NCBI GenBank assembly: GCA_902728285.1
Contig: CACVBU010000614.1
Span: 1,129,098-1,193,097 of the forward strand
Source: Clytia hemisphaerica
Lineage: Eukaryota; Cnidaria; Hydrozoa; Leptothecata; Clytiidae
Reading direction: 5' to 3'
Length of the DNA: 64,000 nt
A program made the position numbers and the translations under genes. A model generated the notes under the pieces. The model was given only the letters and a program-made list of their open reading frames with translations, searched no databases and had not been told where the DNA came from. Positions 13,601 to 25,700 of this stretch are shown piece after piece; positions within the stretch are counted from its first letter, which is position 1; each line of letters opens with the position of its first letter.

Positions 13601-16247
13601 CTGGTCAGTATCTTCATGTGGCAATACTTCTTCCCTGGATCGAAATTCCGCTACTGGAAATGCAGCCTTGGTCGTGCGGAACCGGCCGGTGATGTATCCT
13701 TCCGCTTTGTGTCATTCAAAGACCTAAGTAAGGTAAAATCAAAGCTCGAATCAGTAGAACACCCCTGTGTCACAGACCCACTGGGACCCCAGCCCACTGG
13801 AAAATTTAGCAAAAATTCCGTCCCCGGTGGGATTAATTTCATCCTCACTTTAAGTTCAATGTTTAAAAATTGCACTCCAAAACCATCCCAACTGGATTTT
13901 TTCTCCATTGGGATTTCAAAAGGAATTTTTATTCCCATTGAGGAAAAAACTTCGGCCGGGGCTATGAGACAGAGGTGTAGTAGAGATTCACATTTTTTTT
14001 ATAAAATGGGTCAGCCCTTGGGTTGCTTAGCATTTTAGCTCGTTGTCTAAAAAAATTGCTTCAACCACTCCTGATATTATACTATATTTATGCTCATTAG
14101 GTCACGGGCTATCGTTTGTCATGGTTAGATAATCTAAAAAGCTTGTACCTCACGAGAGGTAAAAAAAAAATGTCTAATTTCAAGACTCGAGCCTTTTCAA
14201 CTTAGTCGCTTAAAAAAAAGTGTACACCCTTTAAAATACAGTGGATGCAACCCGCAACCCTTCCCTCCAGAAAACCCTTTAATAGCTGTTCTATATAAGA
14301 TCTACATAGTTGATTGGCTAATTTTCTAACTGCTCTTACTCGAATTTCTTAATGGAGCACGGCGAATTTTTGGGAGAATTTCTGATCTGAAAACTTAACC
14401 TCTCTAATTCTTTAAGTATGGAGTTTATTTAATGATGCTTTAAACGAAATTATGGCTTGCGGTTAAACCACAATTTTGAAGGTACTATTCCTGTATGAAC
14501 AATTTTCTCATGAAGTGAACTTGACAGAATTACTTGAAACACTTGAAATAATGTCATAGAAACATTTGAAAATTAAAGTTATCTAAGAATAGTTACCCTT
14601 TTGGAAAACAATTAATTATGTGGTTATTAAATATGACATTAAACTTTTTTTTGAATCTAATAATCTAAAATAAATCAGACTGCCAAAACTACCAAAATTC
14701 AAATTGCTGGGAATAGGGACTTTGCAGTGATGTGATAGTTAGTGGTACCTTGATAATTATATTTTGTTTAATTGCAGTGGAAACATTGTACATTTCTAGC
14801 ATACAGGGGTATCAACCCAGCTCTACCAGGGTGTTATTTAGCTATTTTTCCAGGGTGTCGTCACTAATAATTAACAAGAAAAGCATTTACGGCCTAACCA
14901 ATTGAGCCAAATCTACGCGGCCAAAAAGAAATTTCTTTGTTCTTAATCGTATATTGTATATATTCCCTCTAAAATGCTAGTGGCCCCTAAATAGAAGCTT
15001 TGTTCTAAACTAATTATTCTGTTCTATATTTTCATTTTAAATGAAAGTTTTCTGATGGGTTTTAAAGATAAAACGATGTTAAAATCACTTATCACATTCT
15101 ATATTTCAGTACGTATCCGTGCATGGCATAAGATTCGAATATTTCGAACTGTTAGATAAAATGGATCTGCAACATTACGAGCCACTTAATCTAAATGATA
15201 CATGTAAGTGTAAATTTATATATTTGTACATCCCATGGCTGGGTAGCTAAGTGGGTAGAGCATTCGCCTTACAATCCGAGGGTTGTGGGTTCGATCCCCG
15301 GTCACCACAAACTCAGTGAAAGAGTAAAGCTTAAATTGGGTGATATGATCTAGGTGATAATGAGAGTAGGTTTGGCACTCCACCTCAGCATTCGATTTCA
15401 CTTTACAACGGAAAATCATCAACACTCTGGGTAGATACAAAAGCAGCTTCAACTTATTAGGCGGTCAGTGTCAGGGCCGTTTTGACTACAAAAATGTTAT
15501 TTTTGTTGGTGAGCACGTGGAAAGCAGTGAGAAGATCCCGGGAATGCGCCAAGAATACTTCCCCGGGAACGAGAAGGTTTAGCCTTGATCATCATGTGGC
15601 AATCTCATAAAAATTCCTTTTGAAATTCGATTTCGGTTTCTTAAACTGCTAAGTCACGCATAGAATAGAATGGGTTCATGCTTTTAAGCATATCTGACTG
15701 GAGACTGACTATTTTCTTAAATTTTTTTTTGACATTTTCATCAAAACAACCCACGGTTCTGGCCGGAAAATTCGAGGTCGGTGAATATGCTGAAATACCG
15801 TCTTCCACAGTCAGTCAGGATATAGGAAAGTCAAAAGTCAGCTATCTCTGTCGCAGCAATACATGAACCCGCTTTTGTCTGCACAGTGGAATCTCCATAA
15901 CTTGAACACGCTATGTGAACAAAATTTTCTTCGAGTTTCAGAGAACTTTTTGATCAGATTTTTCCCAAAGAAATTGTGTTTGAGTTTGGAGAATTTACAT
16001 AATAATACACAATTATATTTACAAACGCTTTCTTCCAGCTACTAGATATTACCTGAACATTGATCGTTGTGCGCATGGTGGTATCCGACGGACTCCTGAC
16101 ACATCGCGCGGTCTGAAAGTGGTAGCGGGTCCAAATATCTTTGCGGTAGACGGGGGTTGCAGATATGTTTATTTCTTCAACGACAATTTGGGAAAATGGA
16201 GAAAATATTTGACGGCAGACGTTTTGAAATGCAACCACGGTGACTGA
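7695..16247 (+). CDS. Gene A: 3' part of a tandem-family membrane protein gene (partial)
   Basis: Seven exons were found by homology to genes B-D: 7695-7828, 8929-9085, 10855-11060, 11457-11595, 13560-13732, 15110-15203 and 16039-16247 (TGA). They join in one frame to 369 codons. The first exon is entered in phase 1, so at least one upstream exon is missing. Order: short beta segment with DIAYHFTL, GEVIGF strand, GVVPVKVIGKV...LYS.P..PGVA module, transmembrane helix followed by PGSKFRYWKC, and an ectodomain with DRCAHG, DGGC and LKC. It is the most diverged copy. The 139-nt exon has the family length but lacks the VEAGVSL motif, and the first intron sits 16 nt upstream of its position in the other genes, in another phase. 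The 5' half (Q-rich, PPDF, beta domain, linkers) was not found. It could be a truncated gene or continue left of the window. Confidence 0.75.
8530..8627. mobile_element. AACGTT hairpin MITE, copy 1 (in gene A intron)
   Basis: About 98 bp, with ends CCGGCTGGCACACAAC and GTTATGTGCCAGCTGG, and inner inverted AACGTT/GACGTC strings. The same family occurs at 25179-25276, 26313-26415, 33858-33955, 35310-35408, about 39118-39203 and 57829-57926, plus a fragment at 36550-36582. Confidence 0.8.
9990..10272. mobile_element. Inverted-repeat MITE, AAGGGATAAT family (gene A intron)
   Basis: The left end AAAGGGATAATCAGATG...TTTGAGATAG is inverted at the right end as ATCTCAAACCATCTGATTATCCCTTT. The second copy, at 25899-26133 in gene B, overlaps a splice donor. 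The 118-residue open frame at 9836-10192 runs into this element and is not a gene. Confidence 0.65.
10590..10800 (+). repeat. CTCCACATCCGTGTCAAT intron repeat, copy in gene A
   Basis: The stretch from ATATTTCATGTCGGGACAG through TGTTATATTATGCTGAAATAAG to CTCCACATCCGTGTCAATC and GAGTAAGCAAACGATATCAC also occurs at 56960-57165 in gene D, and in part at 43877-43995. In each case it precedes a splice acceptor (10855, 57183 and 44117). Confidence 0.7.
13560..13732 (+). CDS. Gene A exon with transmembrane helix
   Basis: This 173-nt exon has exactly the length of its counterpart in gene B. It encodes about 20 hydrophobic residues (CLCISILVTLILLLVSIFMW), then QYFFPGSKFRYWKCSLGR. The preceding exon ends in a basic KKSGKNFRK stretch, which fits a cytoplasmic N-side and an extracytoplasmic C-side. 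A CACCCCTGT-family MITE begins 27 bp after its donor. Confidence 0.85.
13759..13979. mobile_element. MITE, CACCCCTGT family (gene A intron)
   Basis: The left end ACACCCCTGTGTCACAGACC and right end GAGACAGAGGTGT bracket about 220 bp with the usual CCCACTGGAAAATTTAGC and GGGATTTCAAAAGG blocks. It lies immediately after the donor of the transmembrane exon, so the 152-residue frame at 13580-14038 is exon plus element read-through. Confidence 0.75.
15233..15470 (+). mobile_element. tRNA-derived SINE, copy 1
   Basis: The head is tRNA-like with an A box (TAGCTAAGTGGGTAGAGC), a CTTACAA loop and a B box (GGTTCGATCCC). It is followed by the family tail (ACTCAGTGAA..., TGATCTAGGTG, CACCTCAGCATTCGA). 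The anticodon stem does not pair and the acceptor stem is broken, so this is a SINE and not a working tRNA. It starts about 30 bp after a gene A splice donor. Confidence 0.8.
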
Positions 16248-16670
16248 AACAACTTTGGAAATATAAGTATTTTCATTATCATTAACTTTTGACTATCGAG
16301 AGCCGCTAAAATGCCTCAACTTTCGTTTGATTTGAAGACCCTGTAAATATAATACTATAACAGGGTTTGCATTGTTCACGCTGCGAACCTCAACTTCCAT
16401 ATACGGTATTAACAAACCTTTAGAAAACTGTGGAAAGTACTGGGCTATATATGTGAAGAAACAAGAATTTCTGTTCAACTATATTCACTCAGAAGATTTC
16501 GGTGGCAGAGCAGCATATGCATTTTGTCCTTATATATAATACACTTTCGTGATATAATGGTCAGTACGGAGTGATTCTGATGTATTAGTACATCCCTAGA
16601 ATCACTCTTCTTACCGTTACGGCTTTCCTACTAATATTAGCCAACTGGATCGCAAAAGTCTGTTCTAGTG

Positions 16671-16676
16671 AATAAA
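16671..16676 (+). promoter_or_regulatory. Candidate poly(A) signal of gene A
   Basis: This is a canonical AATAAA. A second one near 16942 (GAAATAAACC) is also possible. Confidence 0.45.
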
Positions 16677-19600
16677 AATAGGATATCTGTGATCGACATT
16701 AGCCTATTTCATAGAATTCGTGTTTTGAGTAAATTATATTTCTCTACGTTACTGCATTAGTGATCAACTTTTTATTTTCAGTACTGTTACTCCTTTATGA
16801 ATTGAAATTAAAGGTTTTGCAAAGACAGCAACAATAGAAAAGAATTCTCGAATTTTCAAGTCAATTAAGTGATGACAAAATTTAATTTCTTGAAGGGAAA
16901 TCTGCACAGATTTGTGCATTTTTCCACTGTAAATTGAATAGAAATAAACCAGCCGAGGCTGGAAGGTCAGCCAATAGAGCTTAGCTAGATAGCTTTAATA
17001 AGTGGGTTAACAGATGTAAGAGCTGCACTGAAACAGAGTAGACTAAATATGTTGAATAATGTACAAAATGTGAAACATTTGATAACTTGATTTAAAATTA
17101 AGTAAAACAAGCCTGAGAGCTCCTCCAACCCCCCCCCCCCCCCCCCGCACGAGAAGCTCAAAGTATACTTCTCTTTAGCATTGTCCATATAGTACGTACA
17201 CAAAGATTTTCCAAATATTTGACACCCCCTCCCCCCTTGTACGCAGAGAACAATAGAAATGACTTTGTTTAAACAATAGATGTACGCTTTGCTGAACCCC
17301 CTCTCCCCCCTTCACTGTGTACGTACTAATGGATGGCCCCTCCAATCTGGGTAAATAAATTTTGTAGTTTAGTAACCGTCAAGTTACACAACATGCACAC
17401 AACCATCTTGAAGACTTTGCTGGTCACAAATGATAATCGAAAGCAAAACTTAAAATTCATAACTATGCGGGGAAGCTCATTTTTCCCCCGTTTTGCTTTA
17501 AACTCACTTTTGATTGGTCTATGAAATTGGGCGATTGATTTACCGCCTTGGCGGAATAAACACATGACCATAATAAATAAATTCAACAGGGCAGCGGTGT
17601 AGCAATTAATTTCAACTGGGAATCCTCTCTTCTGTGCCAAGCACTGGCAGTGTTTTTTAAACTTTAAAACAATGTTAAAATGAAGACCAGATTGATCTGT
17701 TTGTTATGGCTGTGCAAGTTGTGACGAGAGTGTGCATGTTGTGTAACTTGACGGCAGCCCGCTTTCGGCAAGTCTGATAAGAGATATCTATAAACTGTTA
17801 TCTCCATTCATTCCATTCCATCATTCAGTCAAAATGTGCGCCAAGGTTAGAAAAGGTTACAAAAACACAATCTGCGTCCGGAACTGCGTGAAAAATAGTT
17901 TGATTAATTTCACCATTTGTCATAATTTTACAAGTCCAATAATAGGAGATGTGATGTCATCATTTGGTTCCCGTCATCTGATTTACGGACAGCAGGTAGA
18001 GCTGGAGAGTCGGAAAGCTTTTCCGCTGCTTTGCTGGATTTCCACTGTCGACCTCTGCACACTCTGTGTTTAAAAGTTTTCAAATCGAAGTAGAGAGAGC
18101 CGCATGCTAATAGAGAGTAAACCGAAAACACCAGTTTATCCACGGTTTCTCAATTTTAAAATTCGGATCAGTCCACACGAATTCCCTTTCAACAAGATGT
18201 ATAGCTGCTTCTTAACAGAAAAATATTTTCGACTGACCAGCCGAACGACTCCCACTTTTTAAAGTAGAAATGACCGGAACCAAACAGTTTTTTGCGATTC
18301 GCCTTTATCACAAACACGTCCAAGTCCAAAAAAGCACGACGATTGCATCCATTCTTTATATCAAATTTATACAGTAGCTGTACTTTTGTAAACTTTATCA
18401 AATCCCAATAACATTATAACACCATCAATTCCCCTAGAGGCAAACAAGAAAAATATGTTTTTATTGCAAAAACTAATAAAAATCAGCAATAAAAAGCAAC
18501 ATAAACAAAAACTTGAGCAAACGGCTTTAAACCTTCAAAGAATGTAGAAAAAGAATCCCCTTGATGAAAATCATGTGTTTGATTTGCCGAGGTAAAAAAA
18601 TAAATGACAGAAATTGAAGCTTGCAACAGATTTACACTGGAAATACTTTGGTACAACACTGACTTATCACATCTGACTATCGCTTGAGCCGCCATCTTGA
18701 AACTACATTACGATCTGTAAAAACAACGGACGCTAAAAGTACCAAAAAAGTTAACCCGATCGGAAGAAAGTTTAGAAATCAAAGTGAGATCGGAAAATCG
18801 GATTTTTTTTTCGCCGTCTTATGATGGAGGAACTGGAAGAAAATTTTACCTATTTGAATGCTCAGCTTAGGCTGACCAATAACATGTAACAGATGCACGG
18901 ATCCTATGAAATAGGAAAATATTTAGTAGTGAGCAGTAAAATTTAGAAAGATTTGTGAAAACTGCAGTTGATTAGTTTCGTAATCGAAAAAGTGACATTT
19001 TTAGACCAAAGAGTTTTTATTGTAAATAATTTTGACCGTTTTTCGTAATTTTTGTGCTGTAAAAATACCAGAGAAATGTTTAACTAAAATTTTTTCGTCC
19101 AAGTATTTATGATTGCTGGTGTATTGTCTATTGTTTCGCAAATTATTCCTTCGTAGGAAAAAGCTTTTCCTTAATCCCCAAAGGTTTTAGTTTAGGAACA
19201 ACGGCCATTTTTGAAAATGTTAATACCAATACATAACTTTCTTCATCATTGAAAAATTGTGAAATTTTTAATGAGAGGAGGATGGTTACCATCAAAGTTT
19301 CGATTCATAATAACACGATCGAAACTACCAAATGAGCACATGTCAGTCTGGCTTAGGTAAACACATAATACACATATTTTTCAGAACGCATGAAAAGTGA
19401 ATCTTTTTACAATAAGGAAACTATTTCATTGGTCAAAATGGCGTTAGTCATAATGTTTGAACAAACATTGTGCTTTGAAACATTTTGATACAACACTGAC
19501 AATCATTGTACTTAGTTTGAGTCGTTTCTTTAGAAATAAAGTAAAGATAAAAATAAGTAAAGAAAATACTCTAAGAACCGACAATTAATTTTAGGGTGGC

Positions 19601-19687
19601 TAATACCAAGGTAGCATATTATTCTCTTTAGAAAGCAGAATTATCAGGCCGTGGAAACCAACGCTATCTGCCGTAAAAATCGAGCTC

Positions 19688-19694
19688 TATAAAT
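19688..19694 (+). promoter_or_regulatory. TATA-like box upstream of gene B
   Basis: TATAAAT lies 74 bp before the proposed ATG of gene B. A possible acceptor AG two bases before that ATG (19764-19765) is the alternative, in which case the promoter is further upstream or the 5' end is trans-spliced. Confidence 0.35.
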
Positions 19695-19767
19695 TTTCTC
19701 TACCCAGTAAAATAGAAATGTGATAAATAGAAAACGCAAGGAACAGATTTAACAACCTATTGCAGAC

Positions 19768-22700
19768 ATGTCAAAGAAGAACTGCTACTTATACACGCCC
19801 CTCATACCGCCCACGAACAACAACAATGGCCAACAGCAATCCTTTCATCAAGAAAGTGAATCGGAGAATGAGGAAAAGTCAAACACGACGTTTTTTTCGC
19901 TTTTCTCCAATTTAAGTCAAATTTGTAAGTTATTTTTATTATAGTTGACTTTCTCTTAGGCTTTCTCTCTTATTCGATCTAAATATAATTTTTCGAACTA
20001 GAGAAATATTTGAATTGCAGAAACATTTGAATTAGAGCGAGTTGACTTTATAGAAAACCATGTTTGATAGCTACACTTCAGTATCTGGCTTTTTCTACCC
20101 ATTTTTTGTAAAATCCTTAACTCTCAATTCTTTTAGCATTCCCTGCGGCCGGCATTTCAATACAAGAACTTAGCCAAATAGCGCCAGGACCTCCAGACTT
20201 TGACCTACAAGAAGTTTATTTCCCAAAAGAAATTTGCAAAAAGCAGGTATGACATTGTACATCCAACTCTACTATTTATATTTTTTATGAAAACTTTATA
20301 ATAAAGGTTTTGTGAAGTGGTGCCTTCACACAAGAAGATATTGCTTGCTTCAACGTGTTTCTATTGTTAATTCGACGTTGGTGAAAATATATTGAGAATT
20401 TAGCTTATTTCCTCGTTTTTCGAAATTTGGAGTTCGGGCGAGAAAGTCACTTTTGGGCTAATTGATAAATTTATTTTATTCAAGTATTTCAATTCGGGAT
20501 GGTTTATAGACTTCCAGGCTATATTCTGAGCCCTATTGGACTATTTTTGAATTTTTGGATCCTCAAATCCTAAGCTCCAGAGTCTTAAGTCTAGCGTTTA
20601 AACTCAGAGTTAAGAATCTACCCTTCCAACCTATTTTCGAGCGCTCCTTTTTTCGCACCTATAAACAATAGAAAAATGTGTCAAAAAAGGATTGGATCGA
20701 GTTTAGGGGGATAATTAAATAATTAAGTGCCTGACCGCGTGACTACGGTCAAAAAGGTGTATTATAAGATTCTTTATGTAATTTATACAGGTACGCAGGA
20801 AGCAGAAAGGAGCATGTGCAGTCAATTCAACACAAAGACCGAACAGCGACGATATCAAATTCGATCTCATCTTCAAAACAAAAGATTGCAACAACATAGT
20901 AGCTGATATTGATGTCAATGTATTCAAAGTCCATAACAAAGCTCAGTCTCGCGTCAAGTCATCATGGAGATGGGTTAATAACACTGTAAGTCAAATTATA
21001 CACCCCCTTCTCACAGACCCGGTAGGATTTTTTCAACCTGTGGGGATAAAAATAAAGCACTCAAACTCAGTGGGGATAGATATTTCCATTGTTTTTATGG
21101 CTGGGGATTATTGTCTTTGTTTTATTGTCAAGTCAGAAATTCAGTGGGGATGGGGAAAATAGCATGATATTTTGTAGTGAGGATTGGTTTATTTGATTAT
21201 TTTCAGTGGGGATAGAAATTGGAAGATATAATTTTCCACCAGGGACGATATTTTGGCCAATTTTTCCAGTGGGAAGGGGAACCCTGGTGGGTCTGTGAGA
21301 AGGGGTGTAATTATATATGGTGATGAGGGCTGACCCATAGTTATCGGATCCTTTTGATACACTCACAACTACATTCGACCCTGAAATTCTGGGAACCAAA
21401 CCTATATCATGATACCGTGAAAAGCACAGCTCAAAATCATATATTTACGCTGTGCCGACGAATCGAGATTCTATTCATCGCGCAATCAGCGAAGACAAAA
21501 GTAACCATGACGACCATCCAAGATCTTGGATGAGCGTCATAGTCGATATTTTTATTACCGTCGTTGAAAACACAACTTACAAAAAGTCATCAATGCTTTG
21601 TAAAAAGAGTCAGTGATAGAGAATCATAACATAAAGTCTTTCTATTATTTCGATTTAATTAAAGTGACATTTCCATATAAAAGTTTAGTAATTACTGTTA
21701 TACATTTGGGGATCATCTAAAAGATTTCTTTCGAAATAAACTCATTTCAACTACACTTGGAGGTTTCTGGGGAATTCGTAAATAGTAAACTGCATACTGA
21801 TACAGTCTGCTAGACATTAATATGGTAATATTTTCTCTTCATCTTTGATTTTTTCTACAGTGATTAGATTGACACATGCGCGATAAAATTTCTATTATTT
21901 GTCTTCAGAGGTTACTATTTTCTTTGAAAACTTAACCTCTGATACTCAGGGTAATATCATGATGGTATATCATGATATTGGTTTTGTTAGTAATCCGTCC
22001 TGCTTTAGTAAATGTCTTCAAAATTCGTAGGTTTAACTGAGAAGTAATTTATTTTTGAATTGCTTCTGTTTTTGAGAATAATTAGAAATTTCCATTTACA
22101 GATTCGTTTGGAAATTAACATGAACGAAGTCGAAGATAATAAAATCTACAAACTTCTCACAACACCAAATATGGAGAAAAAGAAATACTACTTCACTATT
22201 ACCGTCAAATACTCTACTACATCCAATGATCATTTTCAACGATACTTTCCGACGCATGCGCATAAAGAAGAGATGGCAAACGAAAGAACCAAACAAACGG
22301 ATTTCTTCTATCTCATTGGAAGTGAGCAAACCAACGAATCCAAACGAGCTAGAACGACAGGTATCTTTTCAAGCTGTCACATAAGGTTGTTTTAACGTCA
22401 ATTTAAAGTTGTATGAAAGTTGTCAAAAGACTGACCAAATTCGAGAAAATTCGAAATTCCTTTTCGATGAACACTCCATTAAGCTTTATGGGATCGTGAT
22501 GAAATCTTAATGTTTTGTTTTTTTCTAAATCCACTTTTTTCAATCATCTCTGTATAAATTTCCATACCAGCTTCGGTCAGCTCTGCAGATTCAGCTTTGG
22601 GAACACCATCACCGTGGCTTCAATCACCCCAAGCATATTCACCACCTTTGTCTTTGAATGCCGATATAGAAAGCCCACCAGTGCCACAGGAGGCGCAAGC

Positions 22701-25700
22701 ACCATCGCAGAATGCAGGTACTTAATTCTCTTTCATAATACCAAGACTATGGACATATATCCATGATGTTTATTTATGAGTACCATAAGTAGAGTATTTT
22801 GCTACAACGTTCATTGAAGTTTGCCCAATCCCTAACATGCACACTTTAATTTTTTTGCTACTTGTGATATTCATGACGTAATGTTTTGAACGAAGGCACC
22901 CGGAATATCCCAGGAGTTTGTCACTAGTTTTATTGTTTAAATTCAAAACTAGTGGCAAAAACCCGGTCTTTTTAGGTGCTTTCGTATAAAACATTACATC
23001 ATAAATATCATGAACTGATATTCAGGTGACGTTGCACATTTCTCGAACATCATTGCGGAACGTATTCAAACGGAAACGTTAGAAGTTGGTGAAATTAAAG
23101 GGCAAGTCTTCACTACTCCTCATCACGACATTGGCTACCATTTTGAATTGAATGATGATGAAGAAAAATTCAATGAAGGTATATATGTGCAAACAATAAT
23201 AATCCCTTGCTTACTGCCCTGGTGGAACTTTTTCCAAAGCGGGGAAATAAGTTCTAGCGAAATCCTTATGGGAATGGAGATTCAATCGTCCCAAGCTAAA
23301 AAAAGCTAGTGGGGATGGTTTTGGAGTGAAATCTTTCACAATGAATTTCGAATGGGGATGAAATGAGAATTAATTTCTCAGTGGGGCTGAAGTTGTAGGG
23401 TATTGTTCCCATTATAGGGCAAAACTTTAACCAAATTTCACATTAGGGTGAGGGTCCCACCGTGTTAGGGACACAGGGGTGTATACAACATTGGGATCAA
23501 ATTCGATGTCTAGGATATAGTAGAAAGACCCTTCTAGACCCTTCAGTTCAACGACTCATAAATAAGTCTCCAAAATTCAAAATGTTTTTAACTCGAACGA
23601 AATTGTCTTTCCCGTGTGCGTTCTCTACTGCATCCGTATTTGAGGGCTTTGTGTCAACTTCAAACTTCAAATTCTCGTGGCTGGTTAGTTCAGTCGGTAG
23701 AGCATTCACCTAACAATCCAAAATCCAAAGGTTGTGGGTTCGATCCCCGGTCACCGCTAACTCAGTGAATGAGTAGCTTGGATTGGGTAATCTGATCTAG
23801 GTGGCAAGCTACTGGGAGCTGAGAGGAGGTGCGGCGCTCCACCTCCCAGGTCTAGGACACTTAGAAAGGGGTTAGACTCCCTCTGCTGATAGCCGACAGA
23901 TGATTTACTTACTTACTTAACCATTTTAGGGGAAGTTGTTGGTCTGTTACCAGATGGTGACGACAAAGATAAAGGAACTCAACGTTTACGTGTTGTGAAA
24001 CTAACCAGTGAAACTGCAAGTCAATGTAATCTCAAAGGTGTTATCACCAATTCACCGTACATTGAAGCTTACTGCCCCAAGAAGGATTGTAAGTGTTTTT
24101 TTTAATATAAGTTGCTCAGTGAGCAACTCATAATGAGCCTAATATTCCATACTATGAGTATCAAAAACACACAACTGGTAAGCTTTAAGTCAGGATTCTG
24201 TTTGTATCGAAATAATGTCGAAACAAAGGAAAATATATCATTATTAGAATAATTGAAATTGACGATGCAATAGTCTGACTTTTCTGTGTTTTTATTTTTT
24301 TCTTCGATGCTCATTTCCAATTTACATTAATTGCAACCAATCAGCTGCTGTGAGACTGACTTAATGTCAATATACCCTACAGGGATAATTTTAGGTCGAA
24401 ATATCGGTAAATTCAGGATTGATTTTGCCTCTATAACCTTCGCCTTCTCGTTCGCTAGATTTAAAAAACATCCAAAAATTTAGACCAACAGAAAGTCGTT
24501 ATCAGAGCTTGGTGGTCCTGATTAAACGATTCATTTCGACTGTGAAATGACTGAATTCATGATATGTACCACTGGAGAGTCTTCTGAGAACTTTTAAAAT
24601 TTTCCACCCAATACATCACTTAAACAATAGAAAAAGTGACGTATTGGGTGAAAAAAAACAACAGAAAAATTTCATAATTTCTTGAAGTCATTGCATTAGT
24701 GCATATCATGAAATAGATCTCCTATAATTCTTTCTCCAGCCAACAAGCGAACAATAATCATCTGTATGTTGGGTATTGTGCCAGTACAAGTCATTGGCTC
24801 AGTTCGCGCCAGTGAATTCTTGTATGCAGCTCCTGGACATCCAGGCTTAGCAATAAGTGGATATCATTTGAGAAGAGAAGATAAGAGAGAAGCCAACTTG
24901 GTTGGGATTGCTGTCAATTCTGTTTTGACCAAGAATGAATTGTCGGTAGGTTTGTTTTTTGAAATACCCTTTATATTGAGGCCTTTCAAAACAGGGCCCA
25001 CGCCATGAAATTGAAATGAATATAGAGTTTAAGGAGAAGCAACCAAAAATTTTTACTTTGCAAAAAAGGCCCCGGTGCCGTGGGCCCTGCATGACGTTCT
25101 ATTCTAACTCTAGTTTAGACGGTCAACTTTTTGGTTTGCTTTCCTTTATATTTTAGTTCTTCTAGAGAGTCGTTAGTTCCCAGCTGGCACACAACGTTGT
25201 TTCAACGTTCATCTAACGTTATATGGACGTTGTGAACGTTAGATAAACGTTGAAAAAACGTTGTGTGCCAGCTGGGTTGAGATACTTTCTTCAGACACTA
25301 AGCCAGAAAACAAAAACAATCTGAAACTTCCTATCGACTTTCTACTGTCTATTACATCGAACGAAGGCAAGATAGTGGGTTTTGATTCTCAGGCAACAAC
25401 TTTCATTTACTCTGTATTATGGGTCAAATATTTTATCAAATTGTTAATGAACCGCTCTAATAAATTTGGTTCAACAAGAATTGAAGATCTTTACTTCACC
25501 TGCCTTCAAAATACCGTGACCACAATAATTAAGCTTTCCCCAAAATTTAACCTGTGGAGACGAACTATGTCCATCTTACCATACAGTTGACGCTCTCTAA
25601 TTCGATCTTCAAGGGGAATTGGATTTTCATCGAATATGGGAGCGTCGTTTATAAGAGTTTCTTGTTGACGGGGACTTTAAATTTCATCGAATAAGGGAGC

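Larger units (their letters stand above)
16248..19767. other. Spacer between gene A and gene B
   Basis: It holds the likely 3' UTR of gene A, with an AATAAA at 16671-16676 (424 bp after the stop). A long C run lies at about 17131-17146, with further C-rich patches at 17225-17240 and 17296-17310. No family exon is present. The 79-residue frame at 17834-18073 and the overlapping minus frame have no recognisable features. Confidence 0.6.

Noticed and set aside
17834..18073. Possible small gene in the A-B spacer
   Set aside because: No homologue, domain or splice context is recognised, and an overlapping minus frame is equally long. Insufficient support.
22515..22766. 83-residue frame over the gene B linker
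   Set aside because: The phase 1-1 exon 22571-22717 in another frame gives a Ser/Pro/Gln linker consistent with neighbours. This frame does not splice.
25261..25590. 109-residue open frame in gene B intron 8
   Set aside because: It starts in an AACGTT MITE and ends in a pogo-like MITE. No splice-consistent partner exon exists.
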